A stretch of 64,000 bases of DNA, taken from positions 93,874 to 157,873 of the forward strand of contig JALHQW010000004.1 in NCBI GenBank assembly GCA_022841745.1, written 5' to 3'. The position numbers and the translations under genes are program-made. The stretch is from Saprospiraceae bacterium (lineage in GTDB: Bacteria; Bacteroidota; Bacteroidia; Chitinophagales; Saprospiraceae). A model generated the notes under the pieces. That model ran no database searches. It saw nothing but the letters and a program-made list of their open reading frames with translations, and had not been told where the DNA came from. Positions 15,573-26,500 of this stretch are shown here, one piece after another (position 1 is the stretch's first letter; each line of letters begins with the position of its first letter).

Positions 15573-15806
15573 GAGGGGTCGGTCGGTCAGGAACGGTGCG
15601 AACTAACGGGTATTTTTTCAAAAAGCGAATACCTGTATTTTATTTTTGTTAGACAAATTGGTACACAAAATTCAATATTACCTATAAAATTAGTACATTT
15701 TTGACAAAAACCGTTTTACAAACCTGTTTTTTTGTACTTGTAGGCCCAGTGCGCAAGCCGCATTTTTGTAGCATGAAGTTTTATCTTCGACAAAACCCTT
15801 TTTCCC

Positions 15807-16598
15807 ATGATGAGATTATCCAATTACATGACCGCATTACAAAAGCTCTTAGTACTCGTTTTTTTGGCCTTGGCCTTGCCGTTTGGGGCGAGGGGGCAGG
15901 TAGGTATTACGATTGTGACCACGCCAACCAACCCCCATCCGGGGGATGCGGTGACGGCGGATTTTTTGGTGCACAATTTCCAGAATATTCTTTCCATGCA
16001 GTTCTCCCTTCAGTGGTCATCAAATTCATTGACCTATAGTAGCATCTATAATTATGATTTGATTGGGCTTGGTTCAGCGAATTTTTCAACCACTCAAGCT
16101 AGCACCGGAAAAATTGCTATATCCTGGCTTAACCCCAATTTCGATGGTGTTACCGTGGCAGATTGTGACCGTATTTTCTCGATAAGCTATACTGCTGTTA
16201 CCAGCGATGTACCTGACATTGTCATCACTGGCAATCCGACATCTATTGAAGTTGTTGACGGCAATGGCTCAGTGGTAGCTTTAGAACAAAACAATATGTG
16301 CGGTGGAGCCGGAGCTATCATTGGCAATATTTTCCATGACCTCAACAACGACTGCCAACCGACCCTCGGCGAACCCAAGCTAAAGGACTGGAAAGTAAAA
16401 ATCGAACGCAACGGAACCGTATTTTACCGCTCCGCCAACTCCAGCGGCGACTATACCTTCTACGGCCTGCCCGGCGATTACAATGTCTCCCTCGTACTGC
16501 CCCAAAACAACCTATGGACGACTTGCCAGCCTGTTCAAACGGTTGCAATGGTTGGAGGCGAAAACCACTGCCGACTTCCCAGCCCAATCCCTCGTTGA
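15807..16598 (+). CDS. secreted cohesin/SdrB-like protein, N-terminal part (frameshifted gene)
   Basis: This frame encodes a signal peptide (MTALQKLLVLVFLALALPFGA region), a cohesin-like domain (VTADFLVHNFQNILSMQFSL, about residues 45-160) and an SdrD-B-like beta-sandwich (IIGNIFHDLNNDCQPTLGEP, then GDYTFYGLPGDYNVSL, about 170-245). It then runs into HCRLPSPIPR and stops. In the +1 frame the homologous text continues as AKTTADFPAQSL. Removing one base from the A-run at 16561-16566 would join both frames. I therefore read 15807-18975 as one gene split by a one-base insertion, either a real mutation or a sequencing error. A paralogue of this N-terminal half starts at 19206. Confidence 0.75.
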   Translation: MMRLSNYMTALQKLLVLVFLALALPFGARGQVGITIVTTPTNPHPGDAVTADFLVHNFQNILSMQFSLQWSSNSLTYSSIYNYDLIGLGSANFSTTQASTGKIAISWLNPNFDGVTVADCDRIFSISYTAVTSDVPDIVITGNPTSIEVVDGNGSVVALEQNNMCGGAGAIIGNIFHDLNNDCQPTLGEPKLKDWKVKIERNGTVFYRSANSSGDYTFYGLPGDYNVSLVLPQNNLWTTCQPVQTVAMVGGENHCRLPSPIPR

Positions 16599-18975
16599 CT
16601 GCCCCCAACTCACCGTTGACCTCGGTGCCCCGTTCCTACGGCGCTGTTTCCAGTCCACCTACAACGTGCAGTACTGCAACCAAGGCACCCTGCCCGCCGA
16701 GGACGCCACCGTGGAACTCACGCTCGACCCTTTTCTGAGTTATGTAGGCAGTAGCATTCCTTTTGCTTCGCAAAATGGGCAGACCCTAAGCTTCCCTATC
16801 GGCGATGTGGCCGTTGGCCAATACGGCAGCTTCTATGTGCAGGTCATGGTCAGTTGCGATGCGGAACTGGGCCAGGCGCACTGCTCCGAGGTGCATATCT
16901 CCCCTGACGACATCTGCGAACCCGTGAACCCGCTCTGGGACGGCTCCATCCTCGATGTGACGGGCAGTTGCGACGGCGATTCCGTGCGGTTCATCATCAC
17001 CAACAACGGGGCGGACATGCAGCAGCCGGCCCCTTTCATCGTCATCGAAGACGATATGATAAACTTCGAGGGGCCGGGCATACAGTTGGGGGCCGGGCAG
17101 AGCTATGCGGTGGCCGTGCCGGCCAATGGCGCTACCTGGCGGGTGGAGTTGGACGATACCGCCACCAACCCTTTCAACGGCAACACAGCGGCCAGCATTG
17201 AGGGCTGCGGCGTGAACGGCAACGGGACGTTCAGCCTCGGCTTCGTCACCCAGTTTCCGCAGGGCGACGAAAGCCCCTTCCTAGATACCGATTGTCAACC
17301 GAACGTTGGCAGCTACGACCCCAACGACAAGACAGGCTATCCCAACGGCTATTGCGCAGCGCATTTCATCGAGCCAAACCAGGACATCGAATACCGCATC
17401 CGCTTCCAGAACACGGGCACCGACACGGCCTTTACCGTCGTGGTGACGGACACGCTGCCGTTCCCGCTCGACCCCGCCACTGTACAGCCCGGCGCCAGCA
17501 GCCACCTTTACGTTTTTGAGCTGCTGGGCAATGGCGTGGTACAGTTCACCTTCCCGGACATCATGCTGCCGGACAGCAACGTGAACGGACCCGCCTCTCA
17601 CGGCTTCGTCAGGTTCACCGTGGCACAGGATGCGGGCAATGCGAACGGCACGGTCATCGCCAACCAAGCGGGGATTGTGTTTGACTTCAATGAGGCGGTC
17701 TACACGAATTCTTATTTACATACGGTGGCCACCGAGTTCTTGACAACAGCGGGGTCAGGAGAAATACTAACAATTTCAGGAAACATCAATACTTGGTTCG
17801 GCGAACCAGTTGAAGGAGTCGGTGTGACCATAACACCAGTTTGCCCAACATTTACGGATGAAAACGGCTACTACATAAGTCCCGGGTTGTCAAGTGGGGA
17901 ATTCACGCTTATCCCGACCCTTTTGAACTCGGACAAGCAGGCAGGCGTGACGGTACTGGATGCACTAAAACTGGTTCCCATCATTCTTGGTACTGACGTC
18001 AATGCCAATATTTACCAGAAGATTTCTGGCGACGTGAATAGGAGCAATTCGGTCACAACATTTGACCTCGTTGAACAGACGAAGATGATCGTCGGATTTG
18101 TCGGAAACAATATTGGAGAAAATTGGCTTTTCGTTCCGGCAGACTACGTGTTCCCCTCCCCTAACCCAACACCATTTCCTAATGTCATCAATTTTGACAC
18201 CCTGACCGAGAGCATTGACAGCCTCGATTTCATTGCAATGAAACCCGGCAACGTTATAGAGGAAAGCATGGTTGATTCTTCCGCATTAAGACCCCATTTC
18301 TACTTTACATCCAATCCAGTTTCCAATGGACAGATGAAAGTGGACGTTAGGGTAAATGGTTATGAACAAGTGAGAGGATTTCAATTCGGGCTGGCATGGG
18401 ATGAGCAAGTACTGGGCTTTATAGATACAACAGCAGTAAATTTGGCATTGGGCCTCCGCCTCAATGCTACTGAGCCAGGCGAACTACAGTTACTGTTCTT
18501 TGATTTCCTAGATTCGACGACTGTATTGCTTGATAGCACGGTGCTGTTTTCAATGGTATTTGAAGTACTTTCTCCGATCGGCACATCTTCTACGCTTAGC
18601 CTTGATGAAGACCTGATGCAATTCCAAGTCGTGGTAGAAGACTGTAAACTGGCAGGTGCTAGCTTTGATAGCGCCCTTTTGACCATAACTTCCATCAGTG
18701 AACCGCTGAACGACGAGAGCTTCCGTTTCAACTTCGCCCCCAACCCCGTCCGCACCGGCAACCCCATTTTCATCGAAACAAAATCCGAAACCACCCAACT
18801 GCTCGACCTTCGTATTTTTGACACCAACGGCAGGCTGCTACAAACTTGGGCAAAGGAAGTGCAAGCTGGCACCAGCGGTTTCCACATCCACCCCAACCTG
18901 CCTAAAGGAGTTTATTTCATCAACATATCCAATGAGCAAGGCGAGCAAAAAACCGCCAAGTTGATTGTCTATTGA
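16483..18975 (+). CDS. secreted multidomain protein with dockerin-like motif and T9SS type A sorting domain, C-terminal part (frameshifted gene)
   Basis: True homology begins near 16567, downstream of the probable frameshift; the ATG at 16483 lies out of frame within the upstream part. The domains in order are: DUF11-like beta-sandwiches (CNQGTLPAEDATVEL); the conserved SYDPNDKTGYP...YRIRFQNTGTDTAF region (about 285-425); a carboxypeptidase-regulatory-like domain; a dockerin-like calcium loop (GDVNRSNSVTTFDLV, near 515); a cohesin-like domain (FTSNPVSNGQMKVDVRV, about 605-735); and a type A sorting domain (FAPNPVRTG to AKLIVY, about 747-830). Base composition switches between GC-rich and AT-rich blocks at the domain borders near 16330, 17710 and 18700, which suggests domain shuffling. 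The product should be surface-exposed through T9SS. Confidence 0.78.
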   Translation: MSPSYCPKTTYGRLASLFKRLQWLEAKTTADFPAQSLVDCPQLTVDLGAPFLRRCFQSTYNVQYCNQGTLPAEDATVELTLDPFLSYVGSSIPFASQNGQTLSFPIGDVAVGQYGSFYVQVMVSCDAELGQAHCSEVHISPDDICEPVNPLWDGSILDVTGSCDGDSVRFIITNNGADMQQPAPFIVIEDDMINFEGPGIQLGAGQSYAVAVPANGATWRVELDDTATNPFNGNTAASIEGCGVNGNGTFSLGFVTQFPQGDESPFLDTDCQPNVGSYDPNDKTGYPNGYCAAHFIEPNQDIEYRIRFQNTGTDTAFTVVVTDTLPFPLDPATVQPGASSHLYVFELLGNGVVQFTFPDIMLPDSNVNGPASHGFVRFTVAQDAGNANGTVIANQAGIVFDFNEAVYTNSYLHTVATEFLTTAGSGEILTISGNINTWFGEPVEGVGVTITPVCPTFTDENGYYISPGLSSGEFTLIPTLLNSDKQAGVTVLDALKLVPIILGTDVNANIYQKISGDVNRSNSVTTFDLVEQTKMIVGFVGNNIGENWLFVPADYVFPSPNPTPFPNVINFDTLTESIDSLDFIAMKPGNVIEESMVDSSALRPHFYFTSNPVSNGQMKVDVRVNGYEQVRGFQFGLAWDEQVLGFIDTTAVNLALGLRLNATEPGELQLLFFDFLDSTTVLLDSTVLFSMVFEVLSPIGTSSTLSLDEDLMQFQVVVEDCKLAGASFDSALLTITSISEPLNDESFRFNFAPNPVRTGNPIFIETKSETTQLLDLRIFDTNGRLLQTWAKEVQAGTSGFHIHPNLPKGVYFINISNEQGEQKTAKLIVY

Positions 18976-19104
18976 CCATGAAACCTGTCGAATGGCCTTT
19001 ATTGGCTGCAAATAATGGGCGACCAAGGCGAACCAAGGCAGGCCATTAAATTGGTGGTCGAATAAGCTGAATGCCTAACAAAATCTGATATTTCGGCAAG
19101 ATTC

Positions 19105-19137
19105 AGGGCCTTTTCAGCTAATTACTGAAAAGGCCCT
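19105..19137 (+). terminator. perfect 13-bp stem-loop downstream of the T9SS gene
   Basis: AGGGCCTTTTCAG and CTGAAAAGGCCCT flank a 7-base loop, 130 bp after the stop of the cohesin/dockerin gene and just before the next promoter-like site. The T-run is weak, so termination is inferred from position and stem. Confidence 0.55.
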
Positions 19138-19144
19138 AATCATA

Positions 19145-19176
19145 TTTGGATAATTGCACGGTATTTGCCATCTTTG
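19145..19176 (+). promoter_or_regulatory. Bacteroidetes-type promoter candidate
   Basis: TTTG at 19145-19148, then 20 bases, then CATCTTTG at 19169-19176. The Bacteroidetes consensus is TTTG, 19-21 bases, TAnnTTTG, so the downstream box matches at all but the first position. It lies 30 bp before the ATG at 19206. Confidence 0.4.
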
Positions 19177-19205
19177 GTTTTCCTATTAACAAAACCTATT
19201 TCCTT

Positions 19206-20264
19206 ATGTTGAGAACACCTACTTTCGTTCCAGCCATGCGCAGGCATGTGCTACCCTTCTTATTGTCCATTTTGTTGCCTTGCTTCGCAAAGGCCGATTT
19301 GGTCATCTCGCCTGTTGTCACCCAAGATGGCAATAATATTACCGCAGATTTTTTAGTTCAAAATTTTGATGACATCCTTTCAATGCAATTTGCCGTGGAA
19401 TGGGATGCCTCGGTTATGCAATATGAAACAATAGAAAATTTCATACTCGAACCAAATGCGCCTATTGATGCCAATTTCGGAGTCAATACAATGGGCAATG
19501 GCATTATATCCCATTCATGGTACGACTTCGATTTACAAAGTGTCACACTCGACGATTGCAACACTTTATTTCGAATAAAATTCACCAGCCTTAATGGCCA
19601 GGCTTCTCCAATTCAAATCGTTAGCCATCTGTTATTGCCAATTGAAGTGGTGGATGGCAACCTCAACTTCCTTGACATCACCCAAGGCCTCGGCTGCAAT
19701 GGCCAAAGCAGGGTGAGCGGCCTCATCTACAACGATACCAACGAGAACTGCCAAATGGACGAGGGCGAGGAAGGCTTTCCTGACTGCCAAGTAAGGGTCG
19801 AGCGCAACGGACTGTCGCAATACGTTTCCGCAAATGCCAAAGGCGAGTATTATTTCATCGGCCCGGCTGGCGATTACACGCTGAGCGCCATCCTGCCGGA
19901 GAACGTCCAACTGCTGCCTTGCGAGCCTACCGTGAACTTGAGTTTGGGCGCAAATGAGCTGGTTGAACTGCTCTTCGGCACCAACCCATCGGGCGGGAGT
20001 TCCGTTTCAAGCACCCACGACGTGGTTGGCTACCTGCCATTGCTGCAAGCCAGCCCCAACCCACTGCCAATTGGCCATTCCCTGACCGTAACGACCGACG
20101 GGCCAGCCGACCTCCAGCTTTATGATGTAAGTGGCAGGTTTGTCCACCAATGGGCGCATAACGGCACAGGTGAAATCTCCCTTGGTCTGCAAACTGGTGC
20201 CTATCTTTTGAAGGCCACCGCCAAGGACGGGAGCAACCAAACCGTCAAGCTGGTGATTTATTGA
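19206..20264 (+). CDS. secreted cohesin/SdrB-like protein with T9SS type A sorting domain
   Basis: The product is 352 residues from the ATG at 19206; a longer reading from 19146 would cover the promoter candidate. A signal peptide (HVLPFLLSILLPCFAKA) is followed by a cohesin-like domain (ITADFLVQNFDDILSMQFAV), an SdrD-B-like domain (VSGLIYNDTNENCQMDEGEE, then GEYYFIGPAGDYTLSAIL) and a type A sorting domain (LLQASPNPLPIG to TVKLVIY). It matches the first half of the upstream frameshifted gene in domain order and in wording, so the two are tandem paralogues. It lacks the dockerin-like and DUF11-like part. AT-rich sequence changes to GC-rich near 19650, at the border between the cohesin-like and SdrB-like domains. 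Confidence 0.85.
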   Translation: MLRTPTFVPAMRRHVLPFLLSILLPCFAKADLVISPVVTQDGNNITADFLVQNFDDILSMQFAVEWDASVMQYETIENFILEPNAPIDANFGVNTMGNGIISHSWYDFDLQSVTLDDCNTLFRIKFTSLNGQASPIQIVSHLLLPIEVVDGNLNFLDITQGLGCNGQSRVSGLIYNDTNENCQMDEGEEGFPDCQVRVERNGLSQYVSANAKGEYYFIGPAGDYTLSAILPENVQLLPCEPTVNLSLGANELVELLFGTNPSGGSSVSSTHDVVGYLPLLQASPNPLPIGHSLTVTTDGPADLQLYDVSGRFVHQWAHNGTGEISLGLQTGAYLLKATAKDGSNQTVKLVIY

Positions 20265-20283
20265 ACGTTTACATGCCTAAAAA

Positions 20284-20325
20284 ATAACGGCGGCGGCATC
20301 GAAAATGCCGCCGCCGTTATTTTTA
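20284..20325 (+). terminator. strong intrinsic terminator
   Basis: ATAACGGCGGCGGCAT and ATGCCGCCGCCGTTAT form a perfect 16-bp stem with loop CGAAA, followed by TTTTTA. It begins 20 bp after the stop of the cohesin/SdrB gene and lies between convergent genes, so it may serve both directions. Confidence 0.85.
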
Positions 20326-20357
20326 TGGGTTTTCGGTATAATACTTCATTCCAATGA

Positions 20358-20508
20358 TTCGTGAAGTTTTCGGGTTTTCGGGTTCTAAGGTTGCGGCACA
20401 GTAGCCGTTTTTGAAAAGATAAGTTGCTTTTCCAACCTTATCAAAAATGATTTAAAGTTAGGTTTTGCCCCAAATCCCGAAAACCATAGAACCTTAAAAC
20501 TTCACGAA
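20358..20508. repeat. inverted repeat with TTTTCGGG words between convergent genes
   Basis: TTCGTGAAGTTTTCGGG and a second TTTTCGGG on the left are answered on the right by CCCGAAAACC and AAAACTTCACGAA. An inner pair (AAAGATAAGTTG / CAACCTTATC) extends the fold. The TTTTCGGG word family also builds the spacers at 39.7 kb and 44.1 kb. Confidence 0.65.
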
Positions 20509-20527
20509 CCATTGTCATTCACACTTA

Positions 20528-23500
20528 TCACCTCACCAAGCTAATATCCCCCTTCCTGAAAATCCGCTCCACCTTGCCATCGCAGTTCCTCGCCTCCAGG
20601 GTCATCCAATAGACCATCACCCCCGGGTTCATGTCCTTGTCCCGCAGTTTGCCGTCCCAGCAGCCGTTGATATCCGTCGTCTGGAAAAGCTGTTCCCCCC
20701 AGCGGTCGAAAATCATCAGTTCATAGGACAACACATCGAGGTCGGGCTTCACAAAACCTTGGTAGCAGTCGTTGATGCCGTCTCCGTTGGGCGAGAAGGA
20801 ATTGGGCAGGTAAATCAAGCGGTTCACGGACAGGTCTTCGGCCATTACCCGCACTTGGCCATTTGCCGCTTCGCAATTATTGCTGACGGTAAAAACATAA
20901 ATGCCGGGGATGCTCACCGTGATTTCGGCTTCGGTGGAAATGACGCCCGTGCTGTCCGCCCATTGCCACGTCAGTGGCAACTCACTGGAAACCAAGGGGT
21001 TGAGCAGCACCGTGCCGCCGCAGACGAGGGTTTTGTCTTCGGACTCCACGGTTATGGGCGGTACGGCCCCTATCGTCGTCGTCTCCTCGAATACGCAGTT
21101 GTTCTGGTCTTGCAGCAGCACCGAATATTCTCCCGGTGGCAGCCCGATGAAGAGCGTATCCGCCTGGAAAGCCGTTCCATTCAACGAAAACTGATAAGGC
21201 ACTGTACTGCCCTGTATATTGCCAACGGCAATGCTTCCGTTCAGCGCATTCCAGCAGATTTGCGAAGCAACCAAATCATAACTCACCGATGGCAAAGCGG
21301 TTACGCTGACCTGCACTACCGAATCGCAACCCACCTGGTTCATACCAATCCAATCGTAGGTCTCGTTAGCCGCCAATTCTTGTCCGTTGTACACCACTGT
21401 TTCGCCCTCGCATACTTGCAAGGCCAACTGTATCGTATCGCTTTGCGCAGCAACCGCTGTCACCGTCACGATGCTATCGCAATTCAGCCAATTGGTGAAC
21501 GGGAAGTCCATGCTGGTGCCCGTTGGAACTGGGGTTCCGTTGTACGTTGCCGTCTCACCAGGGCAAGCCACCAATTGCAAGCTACTAGCGCTGGTCGGCA
21601 TCGCTACCACGCCCACGATGACGGTGTCAAGGCAGCCCCATTGATTGGTTTCATAAAAGACCTGCGAACCGCCCGCTGGCACTTGGTTTCCGTTGTAATC
21701 ATAAAAGCCGCCTGTGCAGGCTATTGCGTCAATGGTCATAACCCCAGCAGGCAAGGTGGCTACCGATACCGTCACCACCGAGTCGCAGTTGAGCCAGTTG
21801 GTCAGCGTGAAATCCATGCTGCCGCCCGCCGGAATTGGGGTTCCAGCATACGTGGCGCTCGTACCGGGGCAGGCGCTCAAGCTCTCCGCTCCCGTGCTGG
21901 CCGTCAGTTCCGCCACCATTACCGTCACCACCGAATCGCAGCCGAGCCAGTTGGTGAAGGTGAAGGGTTGAGAAGTACCCGCCGGAATGATCGCACCGTT
22001 GTAGCTCGCCGTCTCGCCTGTGCAGGCCGATAGGTTCACGGTACTCGCACTTGCTGCCAAAAGAGCCACCGTCACATTCACCACCGAGTCGCAGCCCTGT
22101 GCACTTGGGTACAGGAAAAGCGCATCGGTGCCTGGCGGCAATGGCGTACCGTTGTACATGGCGAAGTCGCCAAGGCAGGCCGAGAGGGCCACCGAGGAGC
22201 TTGGTGCGGGCAACGGTGTCACAGTCACGGTTACGATGCTGTCGCAACCGAGGTAGTTGGTCAATGTGAAATCCATGCTGGATCCCGCCGGAACTGGGGT
22301 TCCGGCGTACGTGGCCGACTCGCCGGGGCAGGCCGTCAGCGTCTCGCTGCCTGTGCTGGTCGCCAGTTTAAGGACGGTGACGGTCACGATGCTGTCGCAA
22401 CCTTGGAAATTGGTCAGCGTGAAATCCATGCTGGTTCCTGCCGGAACTGGGGTTCCGGCGTACGTGGCCGATTCGCCAGGGCAGGCCGTCAGCGTCTCGC
22501 TCCCCGTCGTTGCTGCGCAATTGGAGGTCAGCAGCCAATCAAACTGCTCTTCTACATCGCAGCCGCTGAGGGTAATGCTCGAACTTGACCAAACCGCCGT
22601 CCAGCCAGCGGGCAAATTCAACGAGTCCAAATAAAGGTCGTAATCGGTGGAGAGGATGTCCACGAAATTATAACCCGTTGATACCGTGCTGGTTACGGTG
22701 TCAATATTCACCGTTCCATTGTTCAGGAAGATATTGATGCCGCTCACGAGGGTATCCGGCCCATCAATCACGCCGTTTTGGTTCACATCAAAATACACCT
22801 CGCCAAGGATGTCGCCAAAGCCGGGAAACAGGTCGAGGGTGAGCACGGCGCTGGTACTCGTGCAGCCGTAAACATCCGTCATCACCACAGAGTACTCACC
22901 GCTTTGGGTGAAAATCGGGTCACTGAACGTGCCGTTTGGGGCACTCATTGGGCTGCCGTTGAACAACCATTGGTAGCTGGCGATGTTCGGCACGGTGGGC
23001 AGGCACATGGTGTCGGGCTGGCAGCGGGTATGGCAGCCAGCGGGCACGAGGTCCACGTCGGGGGCGTTCTGGATGGTGATTTCGTTGCTCTGCGCCTTGC
23101 AGCCGAACGGGTTTATGACCGTGGCAAAATAGGTGCCTCCGGCAAATACGGCGATGCTCGTCCCAGTCTCGCCCGTGTTCCATTGGTAGTTGTTCGTTCC
23201 AACTGGGCCGACCACGCTGAGCGTCGCATTGGTGTTTTCACAAAGAAAACCAGCAGGGCTGCTGTTGATGGCCACCGTCGGCAATGGGTTCACCGTCACC
23301 GTGAACGGCCCTTCCGTTGCCGTGCAGCCCGTCGTGGCATCGGTCACGGTCACGTTGAAAACATGCGTGCCGACCGGGAGCAGGTTGCCCTTGTCCTCGC
23401 TGAACTCCAGTGCATCGCCCGTCTCGCCACTCGACCAGGCGTAGCTGTTGTTCAGGCTCCCCTGCACGATGAGGTTCACGGCCTCGCCCGCACAAACCGA

Positions 23501-26500
23501 CTGGCTGTTTTCAAAAAACGCCACCGGCTGCCCAAACTCGTTGTACTCCACGCCCTTGATGATGCCGTTCGGCTCGCCGAAAACCTCCACCGTGGCGGGC
23601 GGAGGTGCGTAGGTACAGCCCGTCGAACTGGTCAGCGTCACGGTGTAAACGCCTGACTCTGAAATTGATATATTGTTAATTGTTGAATTGTTAGACCATA
23701 ACCATGAAACGCCTCCTGCCGGGGCGGTCAGCGTCGTGCTCTCACCCTCGCAGAGCGGCGAGGGCGGGCTGGCGACGATATTGCCCGCAAGGGTATTCGG
23801 CGTGATGGCCATATTGCTGGTGAAACTGTTGGTGCAGCCCTCGATGCTCAGGGCCGTCAATTGCACCGCATAGCTGCCGGGCGCATCGAATTCATGGAAG
23901 GCATTGACCAATTCGGAGGTGTTGCCATTTCCGCTCGTTGGGTCGCCAAAGTTCCAATAAACACTGGCCACATTGTTGCCGACGATTGCATCGAAAGGCA
24001 AAGAGGTGTTCTCACAAGTTGCCGAAGGCAACGAAAAACTGACGGCTGGCGGCGTAAAAACCGTCACCTGCTGCGTGGTTGTCACCGTGCATCCGCTGGC
24101 CTCGGTAATGGTCAGCGTGACGGTGTAATTGCCCGCTGTTGCGAAGCTATGCGTTGGGTTTTGGAGGGTGGAAGCATTGGGCGCACCGCTGGTCGGGTCG
24201 CCGAAGTTCCAGTCCCAATCGGTGATGCTGGCCGGGGAAATGAACACACTGCGGTCGGTGAATTGCGCTGGCGCACCGGGACAAGCGTTGGCCACTTCAA
24301 AATCGGCGTCCACGGGTATCAGCACGTCATAGAACACAAAGAGTTGGCAGGCCGAACCGGGTGGTACACTGTTGACCGAGCCAACGAGCAAAACGGTGTA
24401 ATAGCCCTCGTTGGAATAGGTATGCGGCGGCGGATTGTCGGCGGTGCTGGTGCTGCCATCGCCGAAGTACCAAGTGAAGCTGCCAGGCACGAAGTTCGTG
24501 CTGGTATTGGTGAAACTTAGAACATTGCAATTTGCCGTGGTGCTGAAGGTAAAGTTGACAGTACCACCTGGCACGCAACCACCACCTGGTATGGGTGGCC
24601 CTCCGCCAAGACCAAGGCAAACTCCAGCAACGCAAGTGCCGCCAACGGCGGCGCAGTCCACCAAAGTAATGATATTTGAAACTGCTGTGCAGCCGTTGAC
24701 ATCCGTTGCAATGACTTGGTAATCACCGGGTTGCGTACCGTTGTAGCTCGGCGAGTTCGTTCCAACGTTCGTGCCATTGAACTGCCATTGGTAGCTGTAT
24801 GCAGGGCTGCTCTGCGTAGCGTAAAGCGTGGCACCCGCCCCACCGGGACAAAGCGCTGGGTAGGATGGCGTCGAAATGGAAACATTGGGCGCTGGGTTGG
24901 TTTCCACCACGAAAATCGTGTCGCCCATGCAGCCGTTGGCGTCCGTTACTTCCACTTCGTAATAGCCGGGGCCAAGTGCAGGGTTTGCCAAGGTGGAAAC
25001 CGTTGTACCTGCATTGTCTTTCCAAATGTAGGTGGCGTAGGCAACCGAGGTGCTGACACTGGTCGTTTGGCCAACGCAGGTCAACACATTTGGCACGAAA
25101 GGTTCAGGCAACGGCAACACCGTCACGTTGAAGGTTTGTGTCGCTCCGCAAACAGTGACGCTCACCGTGGCTGGGCCGTCAGTATGCCACAAGACTTCAG
25201 CCTGCTCGGTGCCAGCGCCGTTGATGACCGTACCCGCCGTTGCAGGGCTTATAACCCATTGATAATCAATATTTTCAAAAAACGGAACAGTGCAAGTTCC
25301 GCTTTGCTCCTTGCATACCTGCGCATCGCCGGTGATGCTGAAAGCGGGGATGGGGCCGACCGCCAAATTTGCCGGAGGCGAAGTACAGGCCAGCCCGGTG
25401 GTCGCTGTTTGCACCACGGAGACCGAGTACGGCCCCGTCGCATTCCAGATGACCGTGGCCGGGTTGCCCCCGAAATTGGCGGGAGCGCCCCCCGTGAATG
25501 TCCACGTGAAATCGGTGGTGGGCAGGCCGACTGCTTCGTAAGCGTAGGCCGTGGCGGGGCAGATTTCGTTCTCGCCGAGGATGGCCGTCGGGGCGGGCGG
25601 GGCGGCTTTCAGTTCAATGAAAATATCGTAGCCATCAGTGCAAAAACTGCTGGCGCTGGCGGCCTCGGCATGTACCGTGTAATCGCCCGGCGGGAAATTG
25701 AAGGGGATGCTTGCCGTGTTCGTTGCCGCAGGCGACGACCAAACCACTGTGCCGCTGCTGTTTATGACCTGCCAATTGGCGGGGATGAGCACATCGGTGA
25801 TGGTGTTGCGGGTCTGGTAGCTGCCGCTGGTGCTGGCGCAAACCTCTATTGGCCCGGTCATGTAGAAGCCGGGGACGATGTTGACGTTCAGCGTGTCACG
25901 CCCAGAGCAGCCGAGGTAGCAGTTATCGAACTCGACGATGACCCGCTGCGGGTTGCCGAGGTTGGCAGCGCCATACCAGTTGACCGTAATCCTTTCTGTT
26001 CCTTGCCCATTCTTGATATTACCGCTGCCGAGCACCGTCCAGTTGATTGTAGTGCCTTGATAGTCAGGGATATAATACTCCTCGGTGCTGCCCTCACAGA
26101 CCTTGTTGGGGCCTTGTATCTCCACGTTGTCGGAGACGATGGGGATGGGCACGACGTTGGGCAAAGGGCAGGTCACCCCAGCGCAGCCGCTGGTGGTGAG
26201 GGAGATGGTACCCTCCGGCCCGGCGAGCCATTCCACAGTGATGAAGTTATCCGAGGGGCCGCCGCCATCTAGGATATTGTAGCTGCCCATGAGCGCCCAA
26301 GTGTAGCCGCTGCACGAGGCATCGGTGCTGTACGTGACCGTTTCGCCTTCGCAGATGGTGCCCGTGCAGAGGATTTCCGGCACGTCGGCAGGGAGGACGT
26401 AAATCTCAACGAAAGCCGTGTCGGAGCAGTAGCATTCGTTCCTCGCAATGAGCGAGACGATATAGCTGCCGGGTATGTTGTAGGTCTGGCTCGGCTCGAA

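Noticed and set aside
24716..26272. 518-codon plus-strand frame
   Set aside because: Antisense to the giant PKD gene; Arg/Gly/Ala-rich shadow text.
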